Assembly: GCF_014595975.1 (NCBI RefSeq)
Contig: NZ_JABWGQ010000046.1
Coordinates: 1-47,140, forward strand
Source of the DNA: Sphingopyxis sp. LK2115
Lineage (GTDB): Bacteria; Pseudomonadota; Alphaproteobacteria; Sphingomonadales; Sphingomonadaceae
Direction of reading: 5' to 3'
Length of the DNA stretch: 47,140 bases
In this document: positions 35,194-43,582 of the stretch, one piece after another
Numbering within the stretch: the first letter of the stretch is position 1
Layout: each line of letters starts with the position of its first letter
Notes under the pieces: generated by a model
Seen by the model: the letters and a program-made list of their open reading frames with translations, nothing else
Told to the model about the DNA's origin: nothing
Database searches by the model: none
Position numbers and translations under genes: made by a program

Positions 35194-36561
35194 TCAGGCC
35201 ACTACCCCGAACAGGTCGTGCTCGTCCGCATCCTCGACGAGGACATCGACGATGTCGCCGGCCTTCAGCGTCGCCGCGACGTCGCGGAGGTAGACGTGGC
35301 CGTCGATTTCGGGGGCGTCGGCCTGTGAGCGTCCGGTTGCGCCGATGCTGCCCTCGTCGTCGGCGTCGCCGACCTCGTCGATGATGACGGGGAGGGTGCG
35401 GCCGATCCTGGCCTCCAGCTTGGCGGCGCTGATCGCGGCGGTTTTCGCCATGATGCGCTGGAAACGCTCTTCCTTCACCTCTTCGGGCACGGGGTCGGGC
35501 AGGGCGTTCGCCTGTGCCCCCGCGACGGGCTCGAAGCGGAAGGCGCCGACACGGTCGAGCTGCGCTTCGTCGAGCCAGTCGAGCAGATACTGGAAATCTT
35601 CTTCGGTTTCGCCGGGAAAGCCGACAACGAAACTCGACCGGATCGCGATGTCGGGAGCGATGGCGCGCCAGCTTTTGAGCCGTTCGAGCACCTTCGCTTC
35701 ATTGGCGGGGCGCTTCATGCGCTTGAGCACGCTGGGGCTCGCGTGCTGGAAGGGGATGTCGAGATAAGGTGTCAGCAGCCCTTCGGCCATCAGCGGGATG
35801 ACCGCGTCGACGTGCGGATAGGGATAGACATAGTGGAGGCGCACCCACGGCGCGCGGCCCTCGCCGGTGCGGAGCTGGCCGAGTTCGCGCGCAAGGTCGG
35901 TCATGTGCGCGCGCACCTCGCGGCCGTGCCATTGGCGCGGGTCGTGGCTAATATCGACGCCATAGGCCGATGTGTCCTGGCTGATGACCAGCAGTTCCTT
36001 CGTTCCCGCTGCGACGAGCTTTTCGGCCTCGCGCAGCACCGCGTCGATGCGGCGGCTGACGAGTTTGCCGCGCAGGTCGGGAATGATGCAGAAGGCGCAG
36101 CTGTGGTTGCAGCCTTCGCTGATCTTCAGATAGCTGTAGTGGCGCGGCGTCAGTTTCAGCCCGCCTTCGGGAACGAGATCGACGAAGGGACCTTGCGTCG
36201 GCGGCGCGGCTTGGTGAACCGCATCGACGACCTGCTCATATTGATGCGCGCCGGTGACCGCGAGGACGTTGGGGAAGCGCGCGCGAATGGCCTCGGCCTC
36301 GTTGCCCATGCAGCCGGTGACGATGACGCGGCCGTTTTCGGCCATCGCCTCGCCGATCGCCTCAAGGCTTTCTTCCTTCGCCGAATCGAGAAAGCCGCAG
36401 GTGTTGACGAGCACGACGTCGGCGCCCGCATAATCCGGGGAAAGGCCATAGCCGTCGGCGCGCAGCTTGGTCAGAATCCGTTCACTGTCGACAAGCGCCT
36501 TGGGGCAGCCGAGCGACACCATGCCGACTTTCGGCTGGGCAGGAAGAGTCTTGGTTGTCAT
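35194..36561 (-). CDS. rimO: ribosomal protein S12 methylthiotransferase
   Basis: It adds a methylthio group to an Asp of ribosomal protein S12. The 455-residue radical-SAM enzyme has the N-terminal cluster-binding UPF0004 domain ([38 protein letters not shown]), the radical-SAM motif CNHSCAFC near residue 150 and a C-terminal TRAM domain (about 385-455, [14 protein letters not shown]). The GCPKALVD stretch separates RimO from MiaB. It is convergent with pit. Confidence 0.95.
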   Translation of the reverse strand: MTTKTLPAQPKVGMVSLGCPKALVDSERILTKLRADGYGLSPDYAGADVVLVNTCGFLDSAKEESLEAIGEAMAENGRVIVTGCMGNEAEAIRARFPNVLAVTGAHQYEQVVDAVHQAAPPTQGPFVDLVPEGGLKLTPRHYSYLKISEGCNHSCAFCIIPDLRGKLVSRRIDAVLREAEKLVAAGTKELLVISQDTSAYGVDISHDPRQWHGREVRAHMTDLARELGQLRTGEGRAPWVRLHYVYPYPHVDAVIPLMAEGLLTPYLDIPFQHASPSVLKRMKRPANEAKVLERLKSWRAIAPDIAIRSSFVVGFPGETEEDFQYLLDWLDEAQLDRVGAFRFEPVAGAQANALPDPVPEEVKEERFQRIMAKTAAISAAKLEARIGRTLPVIIDEVGDADDEGSIGATGRSQADAPEIDGHVYLRDVAATLKAGDIVDVLVEDADEHDLFGVVA

Positions 36562-36646
36562 GATCGGCGGCGCGCATAGTCGATTTTGCGCCGCTTGTCA
36601 CGCGTGGCGAGACCGAGCATGATGCGCGCCGGAAGGGGAGGATGAA

Positions 36647-37048
36647 ATGGCCAATCTGAGCTGGATTGCAATCATCGTCGCGGCGGCGGCGGGCTTCGTT
36701 GTCGGCGGCATCTGGTACGGGCCGCTGTTCGGCAAGGCGTGGATGAAGGAGCATGGCTTTACCGAAGAGGAGCTGAAGCAGGGCAATTTCGCGCTGATCT
36801 ATGGCACGACCTTTTTGCTCAGCTTCGTGTCGGCGGTCTTTCTGGGCCATCTGCTCGCCCATTTCGGCGAGATGAGCGCGCGATCGACGATGATGATTTC
36901 GGTGGGCGTTGCCTTGGGCTTCGTCGTTCCGGCGATCGGCACCAACTATCTGTTCAGCCGCGCGAGCGGCAGGCTGTTCGCGATCGACGCGGGATACTGG
37001 CTGCTCTTCTATGCGGCGATGGGTGCGGTGTTCGTCATTCTCGGCTGA
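36647..37048 (+). CDS. DUF1761 family membrane protein
   Basis: The 133-residue protein has four hydrophobic helices and the DUF1761 patterns VVGGIWYGPLFGKAWMKEHGFTEEEL near residues 18-43 and LFSRASGRLFAIDAGYWLLFYAAMGA near the end. The family is common in bacteria and has no known function. GGGGAGG stands 7 bases before the ATG. It is divergent from rimO and convergent with the potassium channel gene, 12 bp away. Confidence 0.85.
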   Translation: MANLSWIAIIVAAAAGFVVGGIWYGPLFGKAWMKEHGFTEEELKQGNFALIYGTTFLLSFVSAVFLGHLLAHFGEMSARSTMMISVGVALGFVVPAIGTNYLFSRASGRLFAIDAGYWLLFYAAMGAVFVILG

Positions 37049-37060
37049 TCGGGCGACCTG

Positions 37061-38128
37061 TCAGGCCGCGGAAACGGCCGCCTCATTGTCCTCACAGCGG
37101 ATGACTTCGACGATGAAATCGCCAGGTTCGAGCCGCCCGGCCTGGGGCTCCCAAAAGCCATAGGGCGTGCCCGCGCGATAAACGCGCAGCCCGCGCCCGC
37201 CGCTTGCGAGCTGGTCGAGGCTGCGCCCGATCTCTTCGGCGGCGACCGGACGTTCGCGGAGCTGGACGCGGCCGCCGACGCTGGCAAGGTCGGCCATATA
37301 GTCGGCGACATGCGCGCCCTGCGCCGATCCGGCGAGCAGCAGCCCGGTAAAGCTGACCGGGTTGATGACATTGTTCGCCCCCGCCTGCCGCGCGAGCAGT
37401 TCATTGTCCTGCGCGCGGATGACCACGCTGATCGGCACCTTCGGAGCGAGGTGGCGAACGGTAAGCACGATGAGGATCGAGGTGTCGTCGCGCCCCGCCG
37501 ACACGAGCACCGAATGCGCCTCTGCAACGCGCACGGCGACGAGCGTTTCGTCGTTCGAGGCATCGCCCGCGAGCACATTGCATCCCGCCGCCTCGGCCGC
37601 GCTGATGCGCGCGGGCGATTGGTCGATGACGACGATACACGACGGGTCCGTGCCGCGCCGGATCAGCTCATGAACCGCCTCGGCGCCGCTGACGCCATAG
37701 CCGAGCACGACGATATGATTGGTGAGCTTGGACTGGATGCGGGCCATACGCCATTTTTCCCATGTGCGCTTGATGACGAAATTATAGGCGGTGCCGACGA
37801 AGATGAAGAGCACCGCGATGCGGATCGGCGTGACGATCACCGCCTCGATCAGCCGGGAACGGTCGGAGATCGGCGCAATGTCGCCGAACCCCGTTGTCGT
37901 GACCGAAATCATCGTGAAATAAACGACGTCGAGGAAGCTGATGTGGCCATCGTGATGGTCGATCAATCCGTCGCGGTCGATCCAGTGAACGAGCACGACA
38001 ACGCCGATCAGGGCGAAGGCGATGCTGAGACGCGTGACGACGTCGGCCCAGATCGGCCATTTGCTCGCACGTTTGAGCAGGTGGAAGCGGCCCTGGATAT
38101 GCAGCCGGGTTTTGGTCCTCTTGCGCAT
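37061..38128 (-). CDS. potassium channel with RCK/TrkA-N domain (MthK-like)
   Basis: The 355-residue protein has a first membrane helix (LSIAFALIGVVVLVHW, about residues 34-50), a pore loop with the selectivity filter TTTGFGD near residue 78, a second helix (IRIAVLFIFVGTAYNFV) and a cytosolic RCK domain starting at HIVVLGYGVSGAEAVHEL with the Rossmann glycines. Asp in VVIDQSPA follows at the second strand. The C-terminal part should be the ligand-gating RCK-C. This is the two-helix ligand-gated type that assembles as a tetramer. It is downstream of surE on the same strand, after a repeat. Confidence 0.88.
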   Translation of the reverse strand: MRKRTKTRLHIQGRFHLLKRASKWPIWADVVTRLSIAFALIGVVVLVHWIDRDGLIDHHDGHISFLDVVYFTMISVTTTGFGDIAPISDRSRLIEAVIVTPIRIAVLFIFVGTAYNFVIKRTWEKWRMARIQSKLTNHIVVLGYGVSGAEAVHELIRRGTDPSCIVVIDQSPARISAAEAAGCNVLAGDASNDETLVAVRVAEAHSVLVSAGRDDTSILIVLTVRHLAPKVPISVVIRAQDNELLARQAGANNVINPVSFTGLLLAGSAQGAHVADYMADLASVGGRVQLRERPVAAEEIGRSLDQLASGGRGLRVYRAGTPYGFWEPQAGRLEPGDFIVEVIRCEDNEAAVSAA

Positions 38129-38170
38129 CGCGGCCCTTGTGCCAAAGCCGCGGGCGGAAAGCCAGTTCCC

Positions 38171-38285
38171 CTGTTGTCATTCCCGCGGAGCCTGTCCTGA
38201 CCGCCTGCAAGGCGGTCGAAGGGGCGGGCCTCTCGACGTTGCGCCACGCCCGCCGGCAAGATTCCGGCCTTCGCGGGGACGGATG
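38171..38285. repeat. family-T repeat between surE and the potassium channel gene
   Basis: It begins TTGTCATTCCCGCGGAGCC and ends GATTCCGGCCTTCGCGGGGAC. The inner part carries ACCGCCTGCAAGGCGGTCGA, a 7-bp stem ACCGCCT/AGGCGGT. It is the longest member of the family here. Confidence 0.55.
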
Positions 38286-38292
38286 CAAAGGG

Positions 38293-39066
38293 TTAGGCGT
38301 CGCCCATCCCATAAGCGGCGCGCAGCGCGGCGAGCGAGGGATCGTGCGTCAGGTCGAGCTGGAGCGGGGTGACCGAGATGAAGCGGTCGTCGATCGCTTC
38401 GAGGTCGCTGTCGTGGCCCAGGCTATGCTCGATGCCATGGAGGCCGAACCAATAATAGGGATAGCCGCGCGGGTCGGTGCCTTCGACGATCGAGCCGCGG
38501 CCATAGTCGTGGAAACCCTGCCGCGTGACGCGGATGCCCCTGACCTCGGCGGCGGGAATCGCGGGGAAGTTGATGTTGATGAGCGTGCGCGGCGGCATGT
38601 CGTGCGCCATGAGCGGGCGCAGCACCCTGGCGCCCCATTGCTCGGCGGCTTCGAACGGGACGCTGTCGCCCATGCCTTCGCGGGCATAGACCTGGCTCAG
38701 CGCGATCGCGCGGATGCCCGCGAGCGCCCCCTCGATCGCCGCCGAAACGGTGCCCGAATAGGTGATGTCGTCGCCCAGATTGGCGCCGCGGTTGACGCCA
38801 GAGAGGATCAGGTCGGGTTTTTCGGGCATCAGCTTGCCGATCGCCATCATCACCGAATCGGTCGGCGTGCCGCTGCACGACCAGCGGCGCGGTCCGTGCT
38901 GGCGAATGCGCACGGGGCGCGAGAGGGTAAGCGAATGGCCGGCGCCCGATTGTTCCTCGGCCGGGGCGCAGACCCAGATGTCGTCGGAAAGCTGGCGCGC
39001 GATCGCTTCGAGCACCGCCATGCCGGGCGCGTGGTAGCCGTCGTCGTTGGTGAGGAGGATGCGCAT
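38293..39066 (-). CDS. surE: 5'/3'-nucleotidase SurE
   Basis: It dephosphorylates nucleoside 5'- and 3'-monophosphates and short polyphosphates and is linked to stationary-phase survival. The 257-residue protein starts MRILLTNDDGYHAPGM, which holds the metal-binding DD pair. It continues with APAEEQSGAGHSLTL, the conserved SGTPTDSV near residue 65, LSGVNRGANLGDDITYSGTV near 88 and NINFP near 165. Two ATGs stand side by side (39069, 39066); the second gives the usual N-terminus. It follows serS on the same strand; pcm, often next in alphaproteobacteria, is missing here. Confidence 0.95.
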   Translation of the reverse strand: MRILLTNDDGYHAPGMAVLEAIARQLSDDIWVCAPAEEQSGAGHSLTLSRPVRIRQHGPRRWSCSGTPTDSVMMAIGKLMPEKPDLILSGVNRGANLGDDITYSGTVSAAIEGALAGIRAIALSQVYAREGMGDSVPFEAAEQWGARVLRPLMAHDMPPRTLININFPAIPAAEVRGIRVTRQGFHDYGRGSIVEGTDPRGYPYYWFGLHGIEHSLGHDSDLEAIDDRFISVTPLQLDLTHDPSLAALRAAYGMGDA

Positions 39067-39072
39067 CATGTT

Positions 39073-39168
39073 TCTTTCTTTCCCGTTCGTGCCGAGCTTG
39101 CGAAGCACCCTCCTTCTCTTCAACGCTGAAGGAAAGAGCCGCCCTTCGACAAGCTCAGCGCGAAGGGA
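39073..39168. repeat. degenerate family-S-like repeat between serS and surE
   Basis: The gap contains CGTTCGTGCCGAGCTTGCGAAG and then CCCTTCGACAAGCTCAGCGCGAAGGG; the outer CCCTTCG and CGAAGGG of the latter form a 7-bp stem. CTTCGACAAGCTCAG is a common dispersed motif of sphingomonad genomes as far as I recall. It lies inside the serS-surE operon. Confidence 0.5.
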
Positions 39169-39169
39169 T

Positions 39170-40444
39170 TCAGGGGGTGAGGCGAGAGATCCCGCCCATA
39201 TAGGGCAGCAGTGCCGCGGGAATATCGACGCTGCCGTCGGTCTGCTGATAGTTTTCGAGGATCGCGACGAGCGTGCGCCCGACCGCGAGGCCCGAACCGT
39301 TCAACGTGTGGACGAACTCGTTGCCCCTGGCGCCCTCGCGCCGGAAGCGCGTGTTCATGCGACGCGCCTGGAAATCGCCGCAATTCGAGCAGCTCGAAAT
39401 CTCGCGATAGGCGTTCTGGCCGGGCAGCCAGACTTCGAGGTCATAGGTCTTGCGCGCGGCGAAGCCCATGTCGCCGGCGCACAGCAGCATCTTGCGATAG
39501 GGTAGCTCCAGCGCTTCGAGTATGGCTTCGGCGGCGCGTGTCTTGCGTTCAAGCTCCGCGTCCGAATCCTCAGGCCGGGTGACCGAGACCAGCTCGACCT
39601 TCCAGAATTGATGCTGACGGATATAGCCGCGCGTGTCGCGCCCCGCCGATCCGGCTTCGGAGCGGAAGCAGGGGGTGAGCGCGGTCATGCGGATCGGCAG
39701 GTCGGCCTCGGCGAGAATCTCTTCGCGCACCGCGTTGGTCAGGCTCATTTCAGAGGTCGAGATGAGCCACATGCCGTCGGTGGTCTGGAACAGATCCTCG
39801 CGGAACTTTGGAAGCTGCGTCGTCCCGAAAGCCGCGTCGTCGCGAACCAGCAGCGGCGTGGCACATTCGCCATAACCCGCCTCGGTCGTCTGCTTGTCGA
39901 GCATGAACTGGCCCAGCGCGCGTTCGAGGCGCGCCATCGGGCCTTTGAGAAAGGCAAAGCGCGCGCCGGACATCTTGGCCGCGGTCTCGAAGTCGAGGCC
40001 GAGCGCGGGCGCGAAGTCGGCATGTTCCCGCGGGGTGAAATCGAAGCGGCGCGGGGTGCCCCAGCGCGCGATCTCGATATTGCCTTCTTCGTCCGCGCCA
40101 TCGGGCACATCGGCGGCGGGGAGGTTGGGGAGCGCCGCAAGGCGGTCGTGCAGCGCCGCAAGCTGCGCGCGCTCGGCCTCTTCCTTCGCGGGGAGCGCGG
40201 CTTTCAGATCGGCGACCTCTGCCTTCAGCGCCTCGGCCTTGTCCCTGTCGCCCGCGGCCATCGCCTGCCCGATCAGCTTCGACGCTTCGTTGCGCCGCGC
40301 GAGCGATGCCTGCATGTCGGTCTGCAGCGCGCGGAGCGCGGCGTCGGCGGCGAGGATCTCGGCCGACAGGGGGGCAAGGCCCCGCCGCGCGAGGCCAGCG
40401 TCAAAGGCGTGTGGGTTGTCGCGGATGAAGCGGATGTCGTGCAT
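39170..40444 (-). CDS. serS: seryl-tRNA synthetase
   Basis: It charges tRNA-Ser (and tRNA-Sec) with serine. The 424-residue class II enzyme has the N-terminal coiled-coil arm (residues about 28-100). The catalytic core has motif 2 [25 protein letters not shown] sequence near residue 255 and motif 3 [19 protein letters not shown] near 375. The start [11 protein letters not shown] is typical; a GTG two codons upstream also fits. It is upstream of surE in the same direction. Confidence 0.96.
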   Translation of the reverse strand: MHDIRFIRDNPHAFDAGLARRGLAPLSAEILAADAALRALQTDMQASLARRNEASKLIGQAMAAGDRDKAEALKAEVADLKAALPAKEEAERAQLAALHDRLAALPNLPAADVPDGADEEGNIEIARWGTPRRFDFTPREHADFAPALGLDFETAAKMSGARFAFLKGPMARLERALGQFMLDKQTTEAGYGECATPLLVRDDAAFGTTQLPKFREDLFQTTDGMWLISTSEMSLTNAVREEILAEADLPIRMTALTPCFRSEAGSAGRDTRGYIRQHQFWKVELVSVTRPEDSDAELERKTRAAEAILEALELPYRKMLLCAGDMGFAARKTYDLEVWLPGQNAYREISSCSNCGDFQARRMNTRFRREGARGNEFVHTLNGSGLAVGRTLVAILENYQQTDGSVDIPAALLPYMGGISRLTP

Positions 40445-40507
40445 GGCCACGCGCTATGGCGTTACCGCCGGGCGCGCGCAACCCCGTTGCTCGGACGCGG
40501 CGTGCGT

Positions 40508-40535
40508 AAAAAAGGGCCGCTCCATGGAGCGGCCC
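40508..40535 (-). terminator. rho-independent terminator after the PEP-CTERM-like gene
   Basis: Read on the minus strand, a perfect 10-bp stem GGGCCGCTCC/GGAGCGGCCC with a 2-base loop is followed by TTTTTTA. It lies 48 bases after the stop codon of the serine-rich protein gene and separates it from serS. Confidence 0.9.
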
Positions 40536-40583
40536 TCAGTTCTGTGGTCAGGGCTAGCCCCCCTGGCCGCCAGTGGATTCGGA

Positions 40584-41882
40584 TCAGGCCGCGTCGATTT
40601 TGTCGTCGTTGCGATTTGCGGCGCGGCGGCGTGCGACGAGCGCGGCCGCCGCGGCGCCGAACAGAAGCAGCATCGGCGGCGCGGGAACCGGCGTCGGGTC
40701 ACCCGACGAGCTGCTTGTGCTGCCGCCCGATGACGAAGTTGAAGAGGAGGAACTGGACGAACTCGACGACGAGCTGCTGCTCGACGACGAAGAGGAGGAG
40801 GAGCCGGTGCTGCCGGTCGAGCCCCAGCTGCTGCTGCCGCCCGTCGCGCCCGACGAGGTCGCGCCGCTCGACGTGCTGCTCGACGATGAGGATGACGACG
40901 AGCTGCTGCTGCTGCTCGACGAGGAGCTTCCCGAACCGCCCGACGAACTGCTGCTCGATCCGCCCGAACTGCCGCTCGACCCGCTCGACCCGCTGGACCC
41001 GCCCCAGCTCGAACTGCCGTGCGACGAGCCGCCCTTCGACGAACTGCCGCCCGATGACGAACTTGACGAGGACGAGGAGGACGAAGACGAACTCGACGAC
41101 GAGCTGCTGCTTGACGACGTGCTGCTGACACCGCCGGTTGAAGTGCTGACACCGCCGGTTGAAGTGCTGACGCCCCCAGTCGATGTGCTGACGCCGCCGG
41201 TTGAGGTGCTGACGCCGCCGGTTGAGGTGCTGACGCCCCCGGTCGATGTGCTGACGCCGCCGGTTGAGGTCGAGACGCCGCCTGTCGAGGTGGTCGAGCT
41301 GATGCCACCGGTGGAAGTCGAGGTCGACACACCGCCGGTCGAGGTCGAGACGCCGCCCGTCGAGGTCGAGGTGCTGACGCCCCCGGTAGAGGTCGACACG
41401 CCGCCGGAGGTGCTGCTGCTCGTCGTGCTGAGCCCCCCCGTGGTGGTCGAGGTCACGACGATGCTGCCGCTGCTGCCACCCGAACTGCCGCCGAAAAAGC
41501 CGCCGAAGAAACCGCCGCCGAAGCCGCCGCCAAAGCCGCCGCCGATCACGGTGACGCCGCCGCCGCTGCCACCGCCTTCCCAGCCCGCTTGCGGAAAGGG
41601 GGCATAGGGGATCGGGGGCAGGGGGATGGTCTGTGTCACCACTTGCTGCTGCGGCGTTGCGGTGCGGATCACTTTTTTCGTCGTCACGACGCGGCGCACG
41701 CGTTTCACCGGCTTGCGGGCGGCGTGGCGCTTGCGCACGACTTTCTTGGGTGCGCAGGGCGAGCATTTGACCGTTTGGGCGCGCGCCGAGGGGACATCGG
41801 CGACCTGCATCGCGCCGCTGCCGATAATCGCGCCGCCGCAGGTGCAGGCACAGAGCTTGGCGAGAGCCATCCGGACAGACAT
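40584..41882 (-). CDS. serine/glycine-rich repeat protein with PEP-CTERM-like anchor
   Basis: The 432-residue protein starts with a signal-like segment (MSVRMALAKLCACTCGGAIIGSGAMQV...ARAQ). A basic region with two cysteines follows (CSPCAPKKVVRKRHAARK), then PIPYAPFPQAG, a Gly/Phe stretch, tandem TGGVSTS repeats, and more than 150 residues of nearly pure Ser with Gly, Thr and Trp. The C-terminus is GDPTPVPAPPMLLLFGAAAAALVARRRAA: a short Pro motif, one membrane helix and an arginine cluster, the PEP-CTERM/exosortase sorting layout. GAGAGAAG before the ATG, the terminator and the sorting signal show that this strand is coding. A role in surface or exopolysaccharide attachment is inferred. Confidence 0.8.
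   Translation of the reverse strand: MSVRMALAKLCACTCGGAIIGSGAMQVADVPSARAQTVKCSPCAPKKVVRKRHAARKPVKRVRRVVTTKKVIRTATPQQQVVTQTIPLPPIPYAPFPQAGWEGGGSGGGVTVIGGGFGGGFGGGFFGGFFGGSSGGSSGSIVVTSTTTGGLSTTSSSTSGGVSTSTGGVSTSTSTGGVSTSTGGVSTSTSTGGISSTTSTGGVSTSTGGVSTSTGGVSTSTGGVSTSTGGVSTSTGGVSTSTGGVSTSTGGVSSTSSSSSSSSSSSSSSSSSSSSSSGGSSSKGGSSHGSSSWGGSSGSSGSSGSSGGSSSSSSGGSGSSSSSSSSSSSSSSSSSSTSSGATSSGATGGSSSWGSTGSTGSSSSSSSSSSSSSSSSSSSSSTSSSGGSTSSSSGDPTPVPAPPMLLLFGAAAAALVARRRAANRNDDKIDAA
41125..41271. repeat. 21-bp tandem repeats coding TGGVSTS, with 63-bp higher order
   Basis: Seven head-to-tail 21-base units (plus-strand form CTGACxCCGCCGGTTGAxGT) encode repeated TGGVSTS. They follow the order A, A, B, A', A', B', A', where B units have CCCCCxGTCGATGTG, so a 63-bp block appears to have duplicated as a whole. 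More diverged units continue to about 41420. Confidence 0.85.
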
Positions 41883-42316
41883 AGGTTCTTCTCTCTTTCC
41901 CGTTGCAGGTGCGAAGCGCCAGCGACCCGGCATCCCCAATCCGCTTTCGCCATTCGCTAGACGCAGAAAGGCCAAAGCTTTGTGAACGCGGCAATCGCGT
42001 TAACCGCATTTGCCTGTCCGACAGCGGGAAAGGGAGCACGAAATCAACCCAAATCGCCCTATCTGTCCCAAAACGGAACGTAAAATGCAATGATTCTATA
42101 CGATTGGTTAATCTTCGGACCTAAATGATCGTCGGCGCGGCCGTGGCGGGCAGGGGCGACGGGCGGCAAGAATCGCCGCCGGTTCATCGCGGCTTCACAC
42201 CATATCTCTATCGGCGGCTTCGGCGCTTGTATCGTCGCAAGCGGCTGGTTATAGGCGCGCCACTCCCCGAGCCGCATTGCGGCCGCCGGTGACAGGAAAG
42301 GACGCGAGAGCCCCTC
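41883..42316. other. 434-bp region upstream of the DksA-like gene
   Basis: There is no convincing gene. The stretch 42025-42130 is AT-rich for this genome (for example AACGTAAAATGCAATGATTC) and is the likely promoter region of the DksA-like gene, perhaps also of the divergent PEP-CTERM-like gene. A short hairpin GGCGGC/GCCGCC lies at 42162-42180. A possible 55-codon frame at 42125-42292 has no ribosome site. Confidence 0.5.
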
Positions 42317-42778
42317 ATGCCGACCAAGATTGCCGATGTTGGCGCTGACGCGCTTCGCGAAGCCAGATCCAATCTCGATTCGGATTATGTCCCGAGCGAC
42401 GACGAAGAGTTTATGAACGAGCGGCAGCAGGAATATTTCCGCGGCCTGCTTGTCGCCTGGAAGAAATCGATCCTCAGCGAAGCCGAATCGACGCTGGCGC
42501 ATTTGCAGGACGGCCCGCTGCGCGAACCCGACCTTGCCGACCGCGCGTCGAGCGAGACCGACTGGGCGATCGAGCTTCGCACCCGCGATCGCCAGCGCAA
42601 GCTGATCGCCAAGATCGACGCCGCGATCCGCCGGATCGACGAAGGCGAATATGGCTATTGCACGGTGACCGGCGAGCCGATCTCGCTCGCGCGGCTCCAG
42701 GCGCGGCCGATCGCGACGATGACGCTGGAAGCGCAGGAACGCCACGAACGCAACGAAAGGATTTCGCGCGAGGATTGA
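42317..42778 (+). CDS. dksA: DksA/TraR-family RNA-polymerase-binding protein with degenerate zinc finger
   Basis: It binds the RNA polymerase secondary channel and, with ppGpp, tunes stable-RNA promoters. The 153-residue protein has the coiled-coil pair (residues about 33-110) with the tip motif DLADRA at 72-77, matching the DxxDxA needed for activity. The C-terminal finger keeps the CxxxGEPIxxxRLxARPxA frame, but only one Cys (Cys115) of the usual four remains; the others are Thr, Thr and Ala. This is a zinc-independent DksA type, as described in some alphaproteobacteria. AGGAAAGGACG lies upstream but far from the ATG. Confidence 0.92.
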   Translation: MPTKIADVGADALREARSNLDSDYVPSDDEEFMNERQQEYFRGLLVAWKKSILSEAESTLAHLQDGPLREPDLADRASSETDWAIELRTRDRQRKLIAKIDAAIRRIDEGEYGYCTVTGEPISLARLQARPIATMTLEAQERHERNERISRED

Positions 42779-42865
42779 TCGCGCGCATCCGCCCCAGCCA
42801 TTTACGATTCGGCAACCGCGCCGACCTAGATTCCGTGCCGCAACGACACGAAATGGGGCGCAGCC

Positions 42866-43255
42866 ATGGATTCGCAACGGCCGGCAACAGTGGACGAGGA
42901 GGTTGCGGCGCTGTCGCGCAGCGCCGATCGCGACAGCCTGTTCATGCAGGCCGAACTGGCGCTGGCCGGACGGTCCGACCGGACCACCGTGCGTGTGCGC
43001 AACCTGTCGCCGGGCGGGATGCTCGCCGAATCGACGCTGGCGATCGAACGGGGAGCGGCGGTCGAGGTCGATTTGCGCAACATCGGGCCGGTTCCGGGAC
43101 GCGTGGTCTGGACCGGCGAAGGCAAGTTCGGCATCGCGTTCGATCGGCTGGTTGATCCCCAGGCGGTGCGCCGTCAACTGGTGTCACAGTCTGATCTGCC
43201 GCCACATCTGCGGCACCGGGGGCTGGTCGGCGCCCCCTTCTATCGCCGACGCTGA
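42866..43255 (+). CDS. PilZ-domain protein, probable c-di-GMP receptor
   Basis: The 129-residue protein is one PilZ domain. Both halves of the c-di-GMP-binding signature are present: RxxxR (Arg18-Ser-Ala-Asp-Arg22) and NxSxxG (Asn46-Leu-Ser-Pro-Gly-Gly51), followed by strands ending in GRVVWTGEGKFGIAFD. It has no other domain, so it would act by binding a partner. It lies 87 bp after the DksA-like gene on the same strand. Confidence 0.85.
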   Translation: MDSQRPATVDEEVAALSRSADRDSLFMQAELALAGRSDRTTVRVRNLSPGGMLAESTLAIERGAAVEVDLRNIGPVPGRVVWTGEGKFGIAFDRLVDPQAVRRQLVSQSDLPPHLRHRGLVGAPFYRRR

Positions 43256-43299
43256 TGCATCCCGTAAGGGGCGGCATCCGCCGGCGATAGCGCTGGCGA

Positions 43300-43458
43300 T
43301 CAGCCGATCGCGAGCATTTCTTCCTTGAGTTTCAGTTTCTGCTTCTTGAGCTGCGCCAGCAAGCCCGTATCGGGGGCGGGGCGACGTTCTTCATTCGCAA
43401 TTTTCGCATCGAGGTCCGCGTGGCGGGACTTCAGGGTGGAAAGGTGCGACCTGCTCAT
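43300..43458 (-). CDS. DUF465 (YdcH-like) small protein
   Basis: The 52-residue protein begins MSRSHLSTLKSRHADLDAKI and ends with QLKKQKLKLKEEMLAIG, a full DUF465 module of two antiparallel helices. AAGGAGAATG stands 8 bases before the ATG, making this a well-supported short gene. DUF465 proteins are abundant small alphaproteobacterial proteins of unknown function. A second, divergent DUF465 gene starts 124 bp away. Confidence 0.88.
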   Translation of the reverse strand: MSRSHLSTLKSRHADLDAKIANEERRPAPDTGLLAQLKKQKLKLKEEMLAIG

Positions 43459-43582
43459 AAGGCATTCTCCTTTTCGACTCGATGGACGGCCCTGAGTAAA
43501 TCATGAATCGGGCGCAATGTCGTCACGATTCGGCCAGTCGGTCCCCGTTGCGGACCAGTGGTGAACGTGGCAGGGTTGATGC

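Noticed and set aside
35096..35293. A 65-codon plus-strand frame after pit (MTIPQAYVTRAMQ...)
   Set aside because: Its second half overlaps the end of rimO, and it has no clear ribosome site.
41125..41420. Regular repeats as a possible CRISPR array
   Set aside because: The units are contiguous 21-mers without spacers and lie in frame within a coding sequence.
40573..41607. A 344-codon plus-strand frame with acidic and PPVEV repeats opposite the serine-rich gene
   Set aside because: The minus-strand gene has a ribosome site, signal peptide, sorting tail and terminator. The plus-strand frame has none of these and is the mirror of the same repeats.
42125..42292. A 55-codon frame upstream of the DksA-like gene (MIVGAAVAGRGDGRQ...)
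   Set aside because: There is no ribosome site, the composition is Arg-rich and the frame sits in the likely promoter region.
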